A DNA stretch of 43,759 bases, from NCBI GenBank assembly GCA_945870855.1, contig CAMBTP010000023.1:1-43759 (forward strand), written 5' to 3'. Below are positions 17,988-26,679 of the stretch, one piece after another. The stretch's first letter is position 1. The number at the start of each line of letters is the position of its first letter. This DNA is from Prosthecobacter debontii (GTDB lineage: Bacteria; Verrucomicrobiota; Verrucomicrobiia; Verrucomicrobiales; Akkermansiaceae). Below the pieces are notes generated by a model that saw nothing but the letters and a program-made list of their open reading frames with translations, searched no databases and had not been told where the DNA came from. Made by a program: the position numbers and the translations under genes.

Positions 17988-18424
17988 AATGGTAGCTCCA
18001 CGAAATCATCGATATCCCCGTCCGCGTCGAAGACATGGGTAAATGTCTCTTTGCCATCCGCCTCCACGACGAGTTTGGCGAAGATACGCGCTCCTCCTCT
18101 TCTCTTTGGATCGTTCGGCAAGGTTTTTAAAGTCACTATCGGATTAGAAAAATCGATGGTGGCGGTTCCAATAAAATCCCACTGCTCGACGCGAGTTAAC
18201 CCAACTTTTTTCTCCCCTATCTTAATTTCCAGGAAACCCACAGGGCGCGAGAGACTTAGATAAATCTTAGCTGGAATGAGTTTGCTTTCCGTAGTCGCAG
18301 AGACCTCCTCGCCCTGCCCAGCGGTGGCACTCGTCCCTATATGCGTCAATCGCGCGAAGCCGATTCCCGACACGACGAGCGCCGCGAGGATAAGGAATGT
18401 GCGTAACAGCGGTGAACCTCTCAC
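17984..18424 (-). CDS. Small secreted or membrane-anchored protein in the metal ABC operon, unrecognised
   Basis: The 146-residue product starts with GTG at 18424. It has a hydrophobic N-terminal segment (residues 7-25, LRTFLILAALVVSGIGFAR), either a signal peptide or an anchor. The rest is a beta-rich domain (KIYLSLSRPVGFLEIKIG, DFSNPIVTLKTL) ending in an acidic DADGDIDDF tail. The stop overlaps the ATPase start, so it is in the operon. It is not a ZnuA-type binding protein: too small and without the His-rich loop. A role in metal handling outside the membrane is only inferred from context. I do not recognise the family. Confidence 0.65.
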   Translation of the reverse strand: MRGSPLLRTFLILAALVVSGIGFARLTHIGTSATAGQGEEVSATTESKLIPAKIYLSLSRPVGFLEIKIGEKKVGLTRVEQWDFIGTATIDFSNPIVTLKTLPNDPKRRGGARIFAKLVVEADGKETFTHVFDADGDIDDFVELPF

Positions 18425-18467
18425 GCAACCAATGTGCGTTATGAGGAAAGAACTGACAAGGGCTGTT

Positions 18468-19253
18468 TCAGCTCCGCACCTTCACTTTTTCCCCCGCAAG
18501 CCATGTTCGGAGCACCTCCGGATCGGCTGTGAGGCCACCAATCATGCGCCATTTCGAGTCACGCAGTGCACCGGCTCTATTGCCCGCTTCATTCACCACA
18601 CCTCGCTTGTTCCAGCCCGATGAATGATAGAAACGCGTGCCGTCTTCACCCTTCACGATGAAGCCTACATGCGAGTCCAGGCCGATTAAATATACACCTG
18701 GCTTCATGGCATCAACCCATTTCACGTAGGAGTCGAAATCCTGTTCCACCTTCAGTAAGCAGCTTTCGCTATTGAGAAAAGTCCGCAGAATATTGCCGGA
18801 GGGTTGCTGAGCGAGCTTGTAGCGATCCACGCGGAATCCGGCATCCCGGATCACGGTGGAGACGAAATATCCGCAAGCAACCTTGCCGCCACCCGGTTTC
18901 TCGGCGGTGCCATTAAAGTCATAAGGCGTGCCCAGCCAGCAGCGCATCATTTCCGGCATCACCAACTCCAGAATCACCCTCGCATCATGTTCCACCGCCG
19001 TTTTTTCCTCCGCCGTCCGTGCCTTGGTGTGTGCCTTGTGGAGATCTCCGCGCCAGCGCTCCAATTCGGAGACGAGTATCGCATAGCGCTCTGCATCGGG
19101 CTCAGCCTTGCGCTCGATGACGATTTCGAAAATTTCCTCTCCGTAAGATCTCCACGCCCACCAACCGCCCCCACCGAGGGAGATTAGCAGGACAACGGCG
19201 ATGGCCGCTTTCGGCAGAAATTTCACGGGGATATGTTCTCTGAGTGGCTGCAT
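18468..19253 (-). CDS. Papain-fold (NlpC/P60-like) membrane-anchored protein
   Basis: The 261-residue protein starts at ATG 19253 and has one membrane segment (about residues 15-30, KAAIAVVLLISLGGGGWW), so the rest is probably periplasmic. A helical region rich in charged residues precedes a domain resembling NlpC/P60 or CHAP cysteine hydrolases: candidate catalytic Cys127 in GKVACGYFVSTVIRDAGF and His195 in GLDSHVGFIVKG, with a WLGTPYDFNG segment before the Cys. Such enzymes cut peptidoglycan peptides or related amides. It lies 43 nt upstream of the small gene leading the metal ABC operon and may be its first gene. The fold assignment is from motif spacing only. Confidence 0.65.
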   Translation of the reverse strand: MQPLREHIPVKFLPKAAIAVVLLISLGGGGWWAWRSYGEEIFEIVIERKAEPDAERYAILVSELERWRGDLHKAHTKARTAEEKTAVEHDARVILELVMPEMMRCWLGTPYDFNGTAEKPGGGKVACGYFVSTVIRDAGFRVDRYKLAQQPSGNILRTFLNSESCLLKVEQDFDSYVKWVDAMKPGVYLIGLDSHVGFIVKGEDGTRFYHSSGWNKRGVVNEAGNRAGALRDSKWRMIGGLTADPEVLRTWLAGEKVKVRS

Positions 19254-19330
19254 TTATACAATCCCAGATTATTGCCCTACTTCAGGGTCTGTCTTGAGTT
19301 TTGAAAAGGGAAGGTTGATGGTTGAGACTC

Positions 19331-19960
19331 ATGCTAAAAAAAGAACGCGCCGCCCACCTTCTGAAACGCTTGCTGGAGCTTTATCCAGAAACGCCCATCC
19401 CGCTCGACCACACCAGCCCATACACCCTGCTCGTCGCCGTGCTACTCTCCGCGCAATGCACCGATATCCGAGTTAATCTAGTCACTCCCGCGCTCTTTGC
19501 GCTAGCCGATACACCAGAGAAAATGAGGCACGTCCCGGTTGAGGATATCCGCGCGATCATCCGCCCCTGCGGCCTCTCTCCCACCAAGTCAGCGGCGATT
19601 TCCAAACTCAGCGAAATCCTCGTCGAGAGCTACGGCGGCGAGGTGCCTGCGAATTTCGAAGATCTAGAGACACTGCCAGGCGTCGGACACAAGACTGCGT
19701 CGGTTGTCATGGCGCAGTCTTTTGGCGTCCCCGCCTTTCCCGTGGACACCCACATCCATCGCCTCGCTAAGCGCTGGAAGCTCACTCCCGGAAAAAACGT
19801 CGTCCAGACCGAGCGCGACCTGAAGAAGCTTTTCCCTCGCGACTCATGGAACAAACTCCACCTCCAAATCATCTTCTACGGTCGCGAACACTGCACGGCA
19901 CGTGGTTGCGATGGTAAATCCTGCCTCTTGTGCCGCGAGCTCTTTGCGGTGGACAGATGA
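19331..19960 (+). CDS. nth: Endonuclease III (DNA glycosylase/AP lyase)
   Basis: Base-excision repair enzyme that removes oxidised pyrimidines and cuts the abasic site. The HhH motif LPGVGHKTASVV contains the catalytic Lys121, and the catalytic Asp139 is in PVDTHIHRLAKR; both lie one position from the E. coli residues when the ATG at 19331 is used. An in-frame TTG at 19322 would add three residues. The C-terminus has four cysteines (CTARGCDGKSCLLC) but with spacing C-x4-C-x4-C-x2-C instead of the usual C-x6-C-x2-C-x5-C of the 4Fe-4S loop. It is divergent from the papain-fold gene across 77 nt. Confidence 0.93.
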   Translation: MLKKERAAHLLKRLLELYPETPIPLDHTSPYTLLVAVLLSAQCTDIRVNLVTPALFALADTPEKMRHVPVEDIRAIIRPCGLSPTKSAAISKLSEILVESYGGEVPANFEDLETLPGVGHKTASVVMAQSFGVPAFPVDTHIHRLAKRWKLTPGKNVVQTERDLKKLFPRDSWNKLHLQIIFYGREHCTARGCDGKSCLLCRELFAVDR

Positions 19961-20051
19961 GCTTCGCCATCCCTCCAATTTGGAAATCAACGCGTGACAT
20001 CGCCGCCCTGTGGGTTAAATATTTCGGTCTTCTGAACCATTTTTACAGCCT

Positions 20052-20936
20052 ATGGATAACTCCCTTCATAACGACGGCGGAAGCATTCTCCGCAATCTCG
20101 ATCTCGCTAAGCTTTCGCGTCGCGGGTTTATCGCAGCTACTACCGCCGCGCTCGCAAGCTGCAGAGCTGCTGCGCCGCTGAAGCAGGAAAATGCTAATAC
20201 ACAGCCAAATAGGAACTACCGCACGCCCTCCCCACAAGGCCCGGTGCCTCGCAATAACGTCGGTAACCCTTCCAGCAATTTCTCCAAAGACGCAGGCGTC
20301 ACCTTCTCCCGCGTCCTCGTTTCCGGAAACTACATCGCCATCACCTTCGATGACGGACCGCACCCACAAAACACCCCGCGCCTGCTCGACATTCTCGCCG
20401 CGCGTAACGTGAAGGCTACCTTCTACGTTATTGGACGCAGCGTGGATCTTCATCCCGGCGTCCTGCGCCGTACCGTTGCGGAAGGCCACGAAATCGGCAA
20501 CCACTCCCAAACCCACCGCCTCCTTTCGAAACTCAGCGAGTCGGAAGTCCGTCAGGAAATGCAACGCTGCCAGGACGCGGTCGGTCGCGCTGCCGGCGTC
20601 CGCATGAGAACGATGCGCCCTCCTTATGGTGGCCTTCTCCAAAGCCAGCGTGAACTCGTTCACCAAGAATTCGGCTACCCCACCATTCTCTGGTCCGTCG
20701 ATCCACTCGACTGGAAACGCCCCGGCCCGTCCGTGGTGACTTCTCGCATCCTCTCCGCCACCACTAAGGGCGGCATCGTCCTCGCCCACGATCTTCACTC
20801 GCAGACAGTGGACGCCATGCCCGCCACCCTTGACGGACTGCTGCGCAAGGGCTTCAAATTCGTCACCGTTTCCCAGCTCATCGCGATGAAAATGGAAACG
20901 CCAGAAGCGCAAGCTTCCCTGTCATCGACAAACTGA
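20052..20936 (+). CDS. Polysaccharide deacetylase (NodB domain), Tat/lipoprotein signal
   Basis: A 294-residue carbohydrate esterase family 4 type protein. The N-terminus has SRRGFIAATTAALASC, a twin-arginine motif followed by a lipobox-like ALASC at about residues 33-37, suggesting a Tat-exported lipoprotein. The NodB domain shows the catalytic base and metal Asp in ITFDDGPHP, metal-binding histidines in GNHSQTHRLL, MRPPYGG, WSVDPLDWKRPG and the catalytic His in IVLAHDLHSQ. It probably deacetylates N-acetylglucosamine in peptidoglycan or another polysaccharide at the cell envelope. ATG start at 20052; it is followed after 13 nt by the dynamin-like gene, probably one transcript. Confidence 0.9.
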   Translation: MDNSLHNDGGSILRNLDLAKLSRRGFIAATTAALASCRAAAPLKQENANTQPNRNYRTPSPQGPVPRNNVGNPSSNFSKDAGVTFSRVLVSGNYIAITFDDGPHPQNTPRLLDILAARNVKATFYVIGRSVDLHPGVLRRTVAEGHEIGNHSQTHRLLSKLSESEVRQEMQRCQDAVGRAAGVRMRTMRPPYGGLLQSQRELVHQEFGYPTILWSVDPLDWKRPGPSVVTSRILSATTKGGIVLAHDLHSQTVDAMPATLDGLLRKGFKFVTVSQLIAMKMETPEAQASLSSTN

Positions 20937-20949
20937 ACGATTCGCCAAC

Positions 20950-22671
20950 GTGAACCAGGCAAACTTCGGTGAACGTTATTTTGCCAGTCGCGAGCAGATT
21001 TCGCAAGTGGTCAATGGCATCACCGAACTTGCACGCGATACGGATACCCCGCTAGAAGATTTACTATCCACAACCGCACTCGAGAAGGATCTCGGAACAC
21101 CCTTTCTTTTTGTCGTTTGTGGGGAGGTAAACGCCGGAAAATCTTCGCTTATCAACGGACTCTTCGGATGTGAACTTTGCAAGGTTAACATACTGCCGGA
21201 AACCGACCGCGTAATCTGGTATCGCCACGGTGCGGTGCCCCGCGACATTGACACCTCTCCCTCGCTAAAGGAGTGCTTCCAACCCATCGATTTCCTCCGC
21301 GATTTCAACCTTATCGATACTCCCGGCACGAATTCCGCCATCGAAGGCCATCAAGAGATCACCCAGCGCTTCCTTTCCATAGCTGATCTCATCCTATTCG
21401 TATTTCCCGTAACAAACCCATGGGGGGTGGCGACTTGGAATCTCATCTCCGCGCTGCCACAAGAGCGCCACAAGCGTGTCGCCTACATCATACAGCAGTC
21501 CGACCAGCGTGAGGCCGCCGACCTCAAGATCATCGCGGAGCACATGTCTGAGCTCTCGATAAAAAAGATCGGGATCGTGCCGCCGATCTTCGCCGTATCC
21601 GCTAAAAATGCCCTCGAAGCGAAACGAGCCGGTGCCAGCCGAACTCTCGAAGAAAGTGGCTTTCCCGCTTTGGAGGATTTCATCAACCGCGACGTCTGCG
21701 ATTCGTCCGAGCGCCGTGCCGCCCTCATTTCCTTGCGCAGCCATGCTTCGACAGACTTGCGTAAAATCGAGGATCGTATCGAAGAAAAAACCCGCACCCT
21801 CGGAGAACAAAACCATTTCCTATCCTCGCTTGAGGATGAGATCGACGCGATGCGCGAAAGACTGGTAGCAAGACTTCCCTGCCATCTCGCAGAAGTCGCC
21901 GAGGTCTTTGAGAGAGAGGCTGTATGCGTCACCCGCTCCTTGCGGAAATGGCTCAATCCCTTTCTCTCGGTATTCCGCGTTTTCATCGGCGATCGCACCG
22001 GCAGCCGTATCGAATCTCTTTTTATCGACCGCCTCCGCATCGCCGTCGAAGCCGTTGCCGAATCGGATGGCGCGGACATCGTGGCCGCTTGCCGCAGCCA
22101 TTGGGATGCACTCGATGCTCGGGTGAAAGAGGCCATCGGATCGGGTCTCGATGAGCAGGAACCCATCGATAAAAATCTAGCACAAGCCCGCCGTCGCTTT
22201 GTGCAGAGCATCGGTCGCGCCGCCCATCTGGCCATCAACAATCTCCATGTTCGCAAAGAACTGGAAGCCGACCTCCGCCGTCGCAACCTCGCCCTGAAAT
22301 CCTTCACCGCCTCTACACTGATTTTCCTAATCGTCGGTGCTACCTTCGGGATTTTTGGATTCCAATCACTACCCACGATCTTCTGTTACATCGCCGCGCT
22401 CTTCGCCGTCGGCGGAGCTTTGATTGCCCTCGTCACCCGCCGCAATATCGCCCGCGATTTCCAATCTTCGTTGTTAGATACATGTGGCGCCTTCGCCGAA
22501 ACTCTCCGCGCTGATTATGAGGATGCCCTCCACATTTTTTTCCAGGACTACACCAGCTGCCTGAACTCGATCCGCAAGCACCTCGCCAAGCAGAAAATCG
22601 CCATCGAGCCCAAACTTACCCGCTGGCAGCAACTTTTCCTCACCCTCAAATCCATCGAACAGGATTCGTGA
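20950..22671 (+). CDS. Dynamin-like GTPase with C-terminal membrane hairpin
   Basis: A 573-residue protein starting with GTG at 20950. It has the dynamin-type G domain: P-loop CGEVNAGKSSLINGLFG near residues 55-72, switch Thr in LPETDRV, G3 DTPGTNSAIEGHQ near residue 123, and a QQSDQ G4-like element. A long helical region follows (including LGEQNHFLSSLEDEIDAMRE). Two adjacent membrane segments lie at about residues 455-500 (TLIFLIVGATFGIFG and IFCYIAALFAVGGALIALV), forming a hairpin or paddle, then a helical tail. Bacterial dynamin-like proteins remodel or stabilise membranes. Neighbours (deacetylase, RodA) suggest an envelope role, which is inference. Confidence 0.88.
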   Translation: MNQANFGERYFASREQISQVVNGITELARDTDTPLEDLLSTTALEKDLGTPFLFVVCGEVNAGKSSLINGLFGCELCKVNILPETDRVIWYRHGAVPRDIDTSPSLKECFQPIDFLRDFNLIDTPGTNSAIEGHQEITQRFLSIADLILFVFPVTNPWGVATWNLISALPQERHKRVAYIIQQSDQREAADLKIIAEHMSELSIKKIGIVPPIFAVSAKNALEAKRAGASRTLEESGFPALEDFINRDVCDSSERRAALISLRSHASTDLRKIEDRIEEKTRTLGEQNHFLSSLEDEIDAMRERLVARLPCHLAEVAEVFEREAVCVTRSLRKWLNPFLSVFRVFIGDRTGSRIESLFIDRLRIAVEAVAESDGADIVAACRSHWDALDARVKEAIGSGLDEQEPIDKNLAQARRRFVQSIGRAAHLAINNLHVRKELEADLRRRNLALKSFTASTLIFLIVGATFGIFGFQSLPTIFCYIAALFAVGGALIALVTRRNIARDFQSSLLDTCGAFAETLRADYEDALHIFFQDYTSCLNSIRKHLAKQKIAIEPKLTRWQQLFLTLKSIEQDS

Positions 22672-22787
22672 GAACAGCGGACGTATTTAAATTACATTCT
22701 TGGATTTACGGAAACTAAGGGAATCTCCATGCGAATGCGGTGCCTAAGATCGGTTATAAAAATCACCTGCACCAAGAACGAGCCCAC

Positions 22788-23996
22788 TCAATCTGGCAGC
22801 CAATCGGATACACGAGCAGCCTCCTGATGCCCTCTCAACCTGTGCACCCAAACGCTCTGTATTAATCCCATCAGGAGCATACAGATCACCACAAACGTAC
22901 CCGAATAGCTCACCAACGGCAGCGGGATGCCCGTAATCGGCATGAGCAGGACGCACATCCCGATATTCTCGTAGATGTGAGCGAAAAATAACGCCACCAC
23001 CATACAAACGATAAGACGACCCGCCAAATCCCGGCTGTAGAAGCCGATGAATAAACCCTGAATCAAGAGCAGCGCAAAGGCTCCCAAAAGCAGCAGCATC
23101 CCTCGGAATCCTAGTTCCTCGGCGATAACCGCCACAATGAAGTCGTTGTGCGCTGTGAGATGAGGGATGAATTTTTTATCATGCAGAGATCCTCTATCTG
23201 CAGAGGCCTTCCAACCCACGCCACTCCAGCCCGCCTTACCAACCGCCATGGAAACATTGTGCGGCGCATATCCATCCCCTCTGATATCCACCTCCTCCCC
23301 CTGCGACATTCGCAGCCACAGGTCGATTCGATCAGGGCCGCGCTCGGAAACTAGCGGCAGAATTACGAAATACAGAATAGGCAACACACCTGCAGAAACG
23401 AATCCAATAAAACTTAAAAAACGGAACGGAATACCCGCAACAAGCAGAGCCACGATCACAACCGGTATCCACACCAGCGCTGAACCCATATCCCCCATTT
23501 TCATCACCAACAAGAAAGGCACGGCAGATACTACGCCGATAATCCCGATCCGAACGAAAGGATTCCCTAAAAGAGGATGAAGTTTCGGCATGTCCTGCAT
23601 CAGCCAAGCGATCATAACAATCCCGGAAGTCACCCCTAGCTGAGCGGGTTGAAAACTGAGTCCCGCGATCATTAGTCGGTGCACATCATCATCGGCCTGC
23701 ATCGCCATGACCATCAGACCCAGGCTGACAGCGTATAGCGGCGCACCAAGCCAGCGGATCCATCGATAATCGATCAACGACGCCGCGAAATAGGCCACAC
23801 TGCCGACCACAATCCAGTTTTTCTGCATCCACGAGTAATATCCGCCGGCAGAGCCATATGCGGTCAGCTTTTCGGGGGACACCGGCAGATGCCTCGCCGC
23901 ACTCTCGATCATGAATACCCCGAAAATTAGGAGCGCGTACATCACGAACACCAGAACCCAGTTCATCCCCAGAATTTTTCGCAAAAATGGCGTCAT
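22788..23996 (-). CDS. rodA: RodA-type SEDS peptidoglycan glycosyltransferase
   Basis: A 402-residue membrane protein of the FtsW/RodA/SpoVE (SEDS) family with about ten membrane segments. The start MNWVLVFVMYALLIFGVFMI and the diagnostic C-terminal YENIGMCVLLMPITGIPLPLVSYSG favour RodA over FtsW. The large extracellular loop contains WLRMSQGEEVDIRGDGYAPHNVSMAVGKAGW, a region shortened here to its recognisable ends GYAPHNVSMAVG. It polymerises lipid II for cell elongation with a class B PBP; mreBCD and the PBP gene are not in this window. It converges on the dynamin-like gene; the 116 nt between them show no clear terminator. Confidence 0.9.
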   Translation of the reverse strand: MTPFLRKILGMNWVLVFVMYALLIFGVFMIESAARHLPVSPEKLTAYGSAGGYYSWMQKNWIVVGSVAYFAASLIDYRWIRWLGAPLYAVSLGLMVMAMQADDDVHRLMIAGLSFQPAQLGVTSGIVMIAWLMQDMPKLHPLLGNPFVRIGIIGVVSAVPFLLVMKMGDMGSALVWIPVVIVALLVAGIPFRFLSFIGFVSAGVLPILYFVILPLVSERGPDRIDLWLRMSQGEEVDIRGDGYAPHNVSMAVGKAGWSGVGWKASADRGSLHDKKFIPHLTAHNDFIVAVIAEELGFRGMLLLLGAFALLLIQGLFIGFYSRDLAGRLIVCMVVALFFAHIYENIGMCVLLMPITGIPLPLVSYSGTFVVICMLLMGLIQSVWVHRLRGHQEAARVSDWLPD

Positions 23997-24105
23997 TTTT
24001 CCTTAGCTGACCGACGATATACACCGCCACCTGCTTGGCAAGCCACCATCCAGAAATACCATTTAGAAAAGCTGAAAAATCACAAAAATCCGCTAAGGTT
24101 GTTCG

Positions 24106-24134
24106 TTGACGACATAGGATTTTACTACCAAGAT
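24106..24134 (+). promoter_or_regulatory. Candidate sigma-70-type promoter for the ompH/skp-lpxD genes
   Basis: TTGACG at 24106-24111, a 17-nt spacer, then CAAGAT at 24129-24134 gives a plausible -35/-10 pair. It would start transcription near 24141, about 27 nt before the ATG at 24168. The -10 box is a weak match. It lies in the divergent region between rodA (minus) and the OmpH-like gene (plus). Confidence 0.4.
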
Positions 24135-24167
24135 ACTTCCGTAACCACTCACACCCACTACTATATT

Positions 24168-24806
24168 ATGACTCTAATCCGGCGTTTTCTTTGCGTAGCC
24201 TTTGCCGCTTCGCTCGTATCCATGTCCTCCGCTCAGGAAAATAAGCTCAAGATTGCCACAGTAGATATGCAGGAGCTATTCAAGCAATACCACGGCACCG
24301 AAAAAGCTCAGAAGCAGTTTAACACCGAAAGAGCCCGTGTTCAGAAGGACAACAACGAGCGCCTCGCCCGCATCCGGGAATTGGAAACCACCCTTGGCAA
24401 CCTCAAGAAGCAGATCGAAGATCCCTCGATTAACGACTCCAAGAAACAGGCGCTGGTCAAGGACTGGCAGCTGCAGCAGCAGGAAGGTATAGCCCTGGAC
24501 CGTGAGCGCCGCGAGTTCCTTGAACGCCGCTCTCAAGCTCTCAACGAGCAAATGGTTCAGCGTATGAAGAGCATCCTTGCGGAAATCCGCAAACTCGTTG
24601 AGGAGCAATCGAAGATCGCTAACTACGATTATGTCCTAGACAAATCCGGCCTCAGCACCTCGCAGGTTCCTATTCTAGTCTACACCAAAGACGCTACCGA
24701 CATTACCGCCGTTCTCCTCAAGGATCTCAACAAGGACGCACCCGCCGAGGAAGATGCTCCTGACGAAGAGACTCCCGCTCCAGCACCCGCTCCGGTTAAG
24801 GAGTAA
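24168..24806 (+). CDS. OmpH/Skp-family periplasmic chaperone
   Basis: The ATG at 24168 is preferred over an in-frame TTG at 24099 because it directly begins a signal peptide (MTLIRRFLCVAFAASLVSMS, cleavage near SSAQ). The 212-residue product has the OmpH/Skp start KIATVDMQELFKQYHGT, a long coiled coil (the two chaperone arms, residues about 45-140) and a closing KSGLSTSQVPILVYTKDATDIT segment, then an acidic Pro/Ala tail. It holds unfolded outer-membrane proteins in the periplasm. It lies next to lpxD, the same neighbourhood as skp-lpxD in many Gram-negative bacteria. Confidence 0.9.
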   Translation: MTLIRRFLCVAFAASLVSMSSAQENKLKIATVDMQELFKQYHGTEKAQKQFNTERARVQKDNNERLARIRELETTLGNLKKQIEDPSINDSKKQALVKDWQLQQQEGIALDRERREFLERRSQALNEQMVQRMKSILAEIRKLVEEQSKIANYDYVLDKSGLSTSQVPILVYTKDATDITAVLLKDLNKDAPAEEDAPDEETPAPAPAPVKE

Positions 24807-24824
24807 TTCCAGCACCCGCCCACT

Positions 24825-25868
24825 TTGGCAATCAGCCTGAGTCTATCGGAACTCGCCGACCGCATTGATGGCACGATCATCCGCGGTGAATCGAGTTCTC
24901 TATTTTTTGGAATGGCCGCACTGGATGCGGCTTGTTCCGAGGAAATTAGTTTCCTAGGAAATGAAAAATACATGCCGCAGTTCCTCGCTACCAAGGCGGG
25001 CGCGGTGATTGTTCCCGCTGGCCATGATTTCGGAAATCATCCCTCCGCCCTCATCGCGGTGGCAAACCCTTCGCTGGCCTTCGCGGTCGTCGTGCGACAC
25101 TTCGCTAGCGAGTTGGAAAAGTTCATACCGGGCATTGACCCCCATGCTTCGGTATCTACCACGGCCAAAGTTAATCCGAATAAAGTCTGCATCCACTCCG
25201 GCGTAGTAATTATGGACGGAGCATCCATCGGCGATGGCACTGTGATTTACCCCAACGTAGTAATCCACGCCGGCGCCATGATCGGAAACGACTGCCGCAT
25301 CAGCGCCAACGTAACCATCCGCGAACGCTGCATCCTTGGCAATCGCGTCATCATTCAGCCCGGCGCGGTCATCGGCTCCGATGGATATGGCTACGAGTTT
25401 TCAAACGGCAAGCATGTCAAAATCGACCAAGTCGGCATCGTGGAAATCGGCGACGACGTAGAAATCGGGGCGAACACCACGGTGGATCGTGCCCGCTTCG
25501 GTAAAACCGTCATCGGCGAGGGCACAAAAATCGATAACCTCGTCCAGATCGGTCATAACGTGGTCATCGGTAAGCACTGCCTCATCATCGCCCAGACTGG
25601 TATCGCTGGCAGCGCCAGACTTGAGGATTATGTCACCGTCGCCGCCCAGGCGGGAGTGGCAGGGCATGTAACAATCGGTTCCAAGGCCATTCTAGCCGGG
25701 CGCACTGGAGCGACTACCAGTCTCGAAGGCGGTATTACCTATGCTGGCATGCCAGCGCTCCCCATGACCGAGGACAACAAACTCAAGGCTCACGTTCGCC
25801 GCCTGCCAAAACTCCTCGCTCGATTGAAAGCCCTCGAAGCACTTTCTAACAAAACAACCGATCCCTAA
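24825..25868 (+). CDS. lpxD: UDP-3-O-acylglucosamine N-acyltransferase
   Basis: A 347-residue enzyme of lipid A synthesis that adds the second acyl chain to UDP-3-O-acyl-glucosamine. The N-terminal uridine-binding domain (ELADRIDGTIIRGESS, ISFLGNEKYMPQF) is followed by a left-handed beta-helix of hexapeptide repeats from about residue 110. The catalytic His244 is in QIGHNVVIGKHC, and the conserved AAQAGVAGHVTIG follows. The start appears to be TTG at 24825, 18 nt after the OmpH stop, with no well-placed Shine-Dalgarno. Its presence implies a lipopolysaccharide-type outer membrane. Confidence 0.93.
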   Translation: MAISLSLSELADRIDGTIIRGESSSLFFGMAALDAACSEEISFLGNEKYMPQFLATKAGAVIVPAGHDFGNHPSALIAVANPSLAFAVVVRHFASELEKFIPGIDPHASVSTTAKVNPNKVCIHSGVVIMDGASIGDGTVIYPNVVIHAGAMIGNDCRISANVTIRERCILGNRVIIQPGAVIGSDGYGYEFSNGKHVKIDQVGIVEIGDDVEIGANTTVDRARFGKTVIGEGTKIDNLVQIGHNVVIGKHCLIIAQTGIAGSARLEDYVTVAAQAGVAGHVTIGSKAILAGRTGATTSLEGGITYAGMPALPMTEDNKLKAHVRRLPKLLARLKALEALSNKTTDP

Positions 25869-25873
25869 TCATC

Positions 25874-26659
25874 ATGTTCGACTTCTCCTGGTTCTCCCAA
25901 CCCGATGCCTGGGCCGCACTCTTTACACTCACGCTTCTTGAGATTGTCCTCGGCATCGACAACATCGTTTTTATCTCGATCCTGGTGGATCGGCTCCCTC
26001 CCGAGCAGAGAAAACGGGGTCGGTTTATCGGCCTTGCCCTAGCCATGGTCATGCGCCTCTGCCTACTGGCCACCATCTCATGGATGATGGGGCTCACCTC
26101 TGATATCTTCTCCATACCTATTCATCCCCTGCTTTGGAAAATGATCCCCTACGCAGCAGAACACGCCGGGCAGCTCGGAATCACCGGTAAGGGGCTGATC
26201 CTTCTTGCTGGCGGATTTTTCCTCATCTGGAAAGCCACTAAGGAAATTCACCACAAGCTAGAGGGCCAGGAAGAATCCAGCCACAGCGTCAAAGCAGTAA
26301 CCTTCGGTGCCATCATGGCTCAGATCGCCATAATCGATATGGTGTTTTCACTGGACTCGGTCATCACTGCTGCAGGCATGGCGGATCATCTTACCGTGAT
26401 GATGTTAGCCGTGGTAATCTCCATCGGTGTGATGATGATTTCGGCCGGCGCGATAGGAGATTTCGTATCGAAGCACCCCTCCGTAAAGATGCTAGCCCTC
26501 TCTTTCCTAATCCTCATCGGCACCGCACTCATCGCGGAAGGCTTCCACTTCGAGATCCCCAAAGGTTACATCTACTTTGCCATGGCTTTCTCCCTCGCTG
26601 TCGAGATGCTCAACCTCAGGATCCGCAGCAAGGGCGGCGCGATGCCCAAACCGCACTAA
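25874..26659 (+). CDS. TerC-family integral membrane protein
   Basis: A 261-residue membrane protein with seven or so hydrophobic segments and the TerC family signatures EIVLGIDNIVFISIL (residues about 20-34) and IDMVFSLDSVITAAGM, each carrying the conserved acidic residues in the membrane. The family is linked to tellurite resistance and to metal (Mn) export or metal loading of secreted proteins. It begins 5 nt after lpxD and is probably co-transcribed. A role in manganese homeostasis is inferred from relatives, not shown here. Confidence 0.9.
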   Translation: MFDFSWFSQPDAWAALFTLTLLEIVLGIDNIVFISILVDRLPPEQRKRGRFIGLALAMVMRLCLLATISWMMGLTSDIFSIPIHPLLWKMIPYAAEHAGQLGITGKGLILLAGGFFLIWKATKEIHHKLEGQEESSHSVKAVTFGAIMAQIAIIDMVFSLDSVITAAGMADHLTVMMLAVVISIGVMMISAGAIGDFVSKHPSVKMLALSFLILIGTALIAEGFHFEIPKGYIYFAMAFSLAVEMLNLRIRSKGGAMPKPH

Positions 26660-26679
26660 GCTGCCGCCAACCAACTGGT

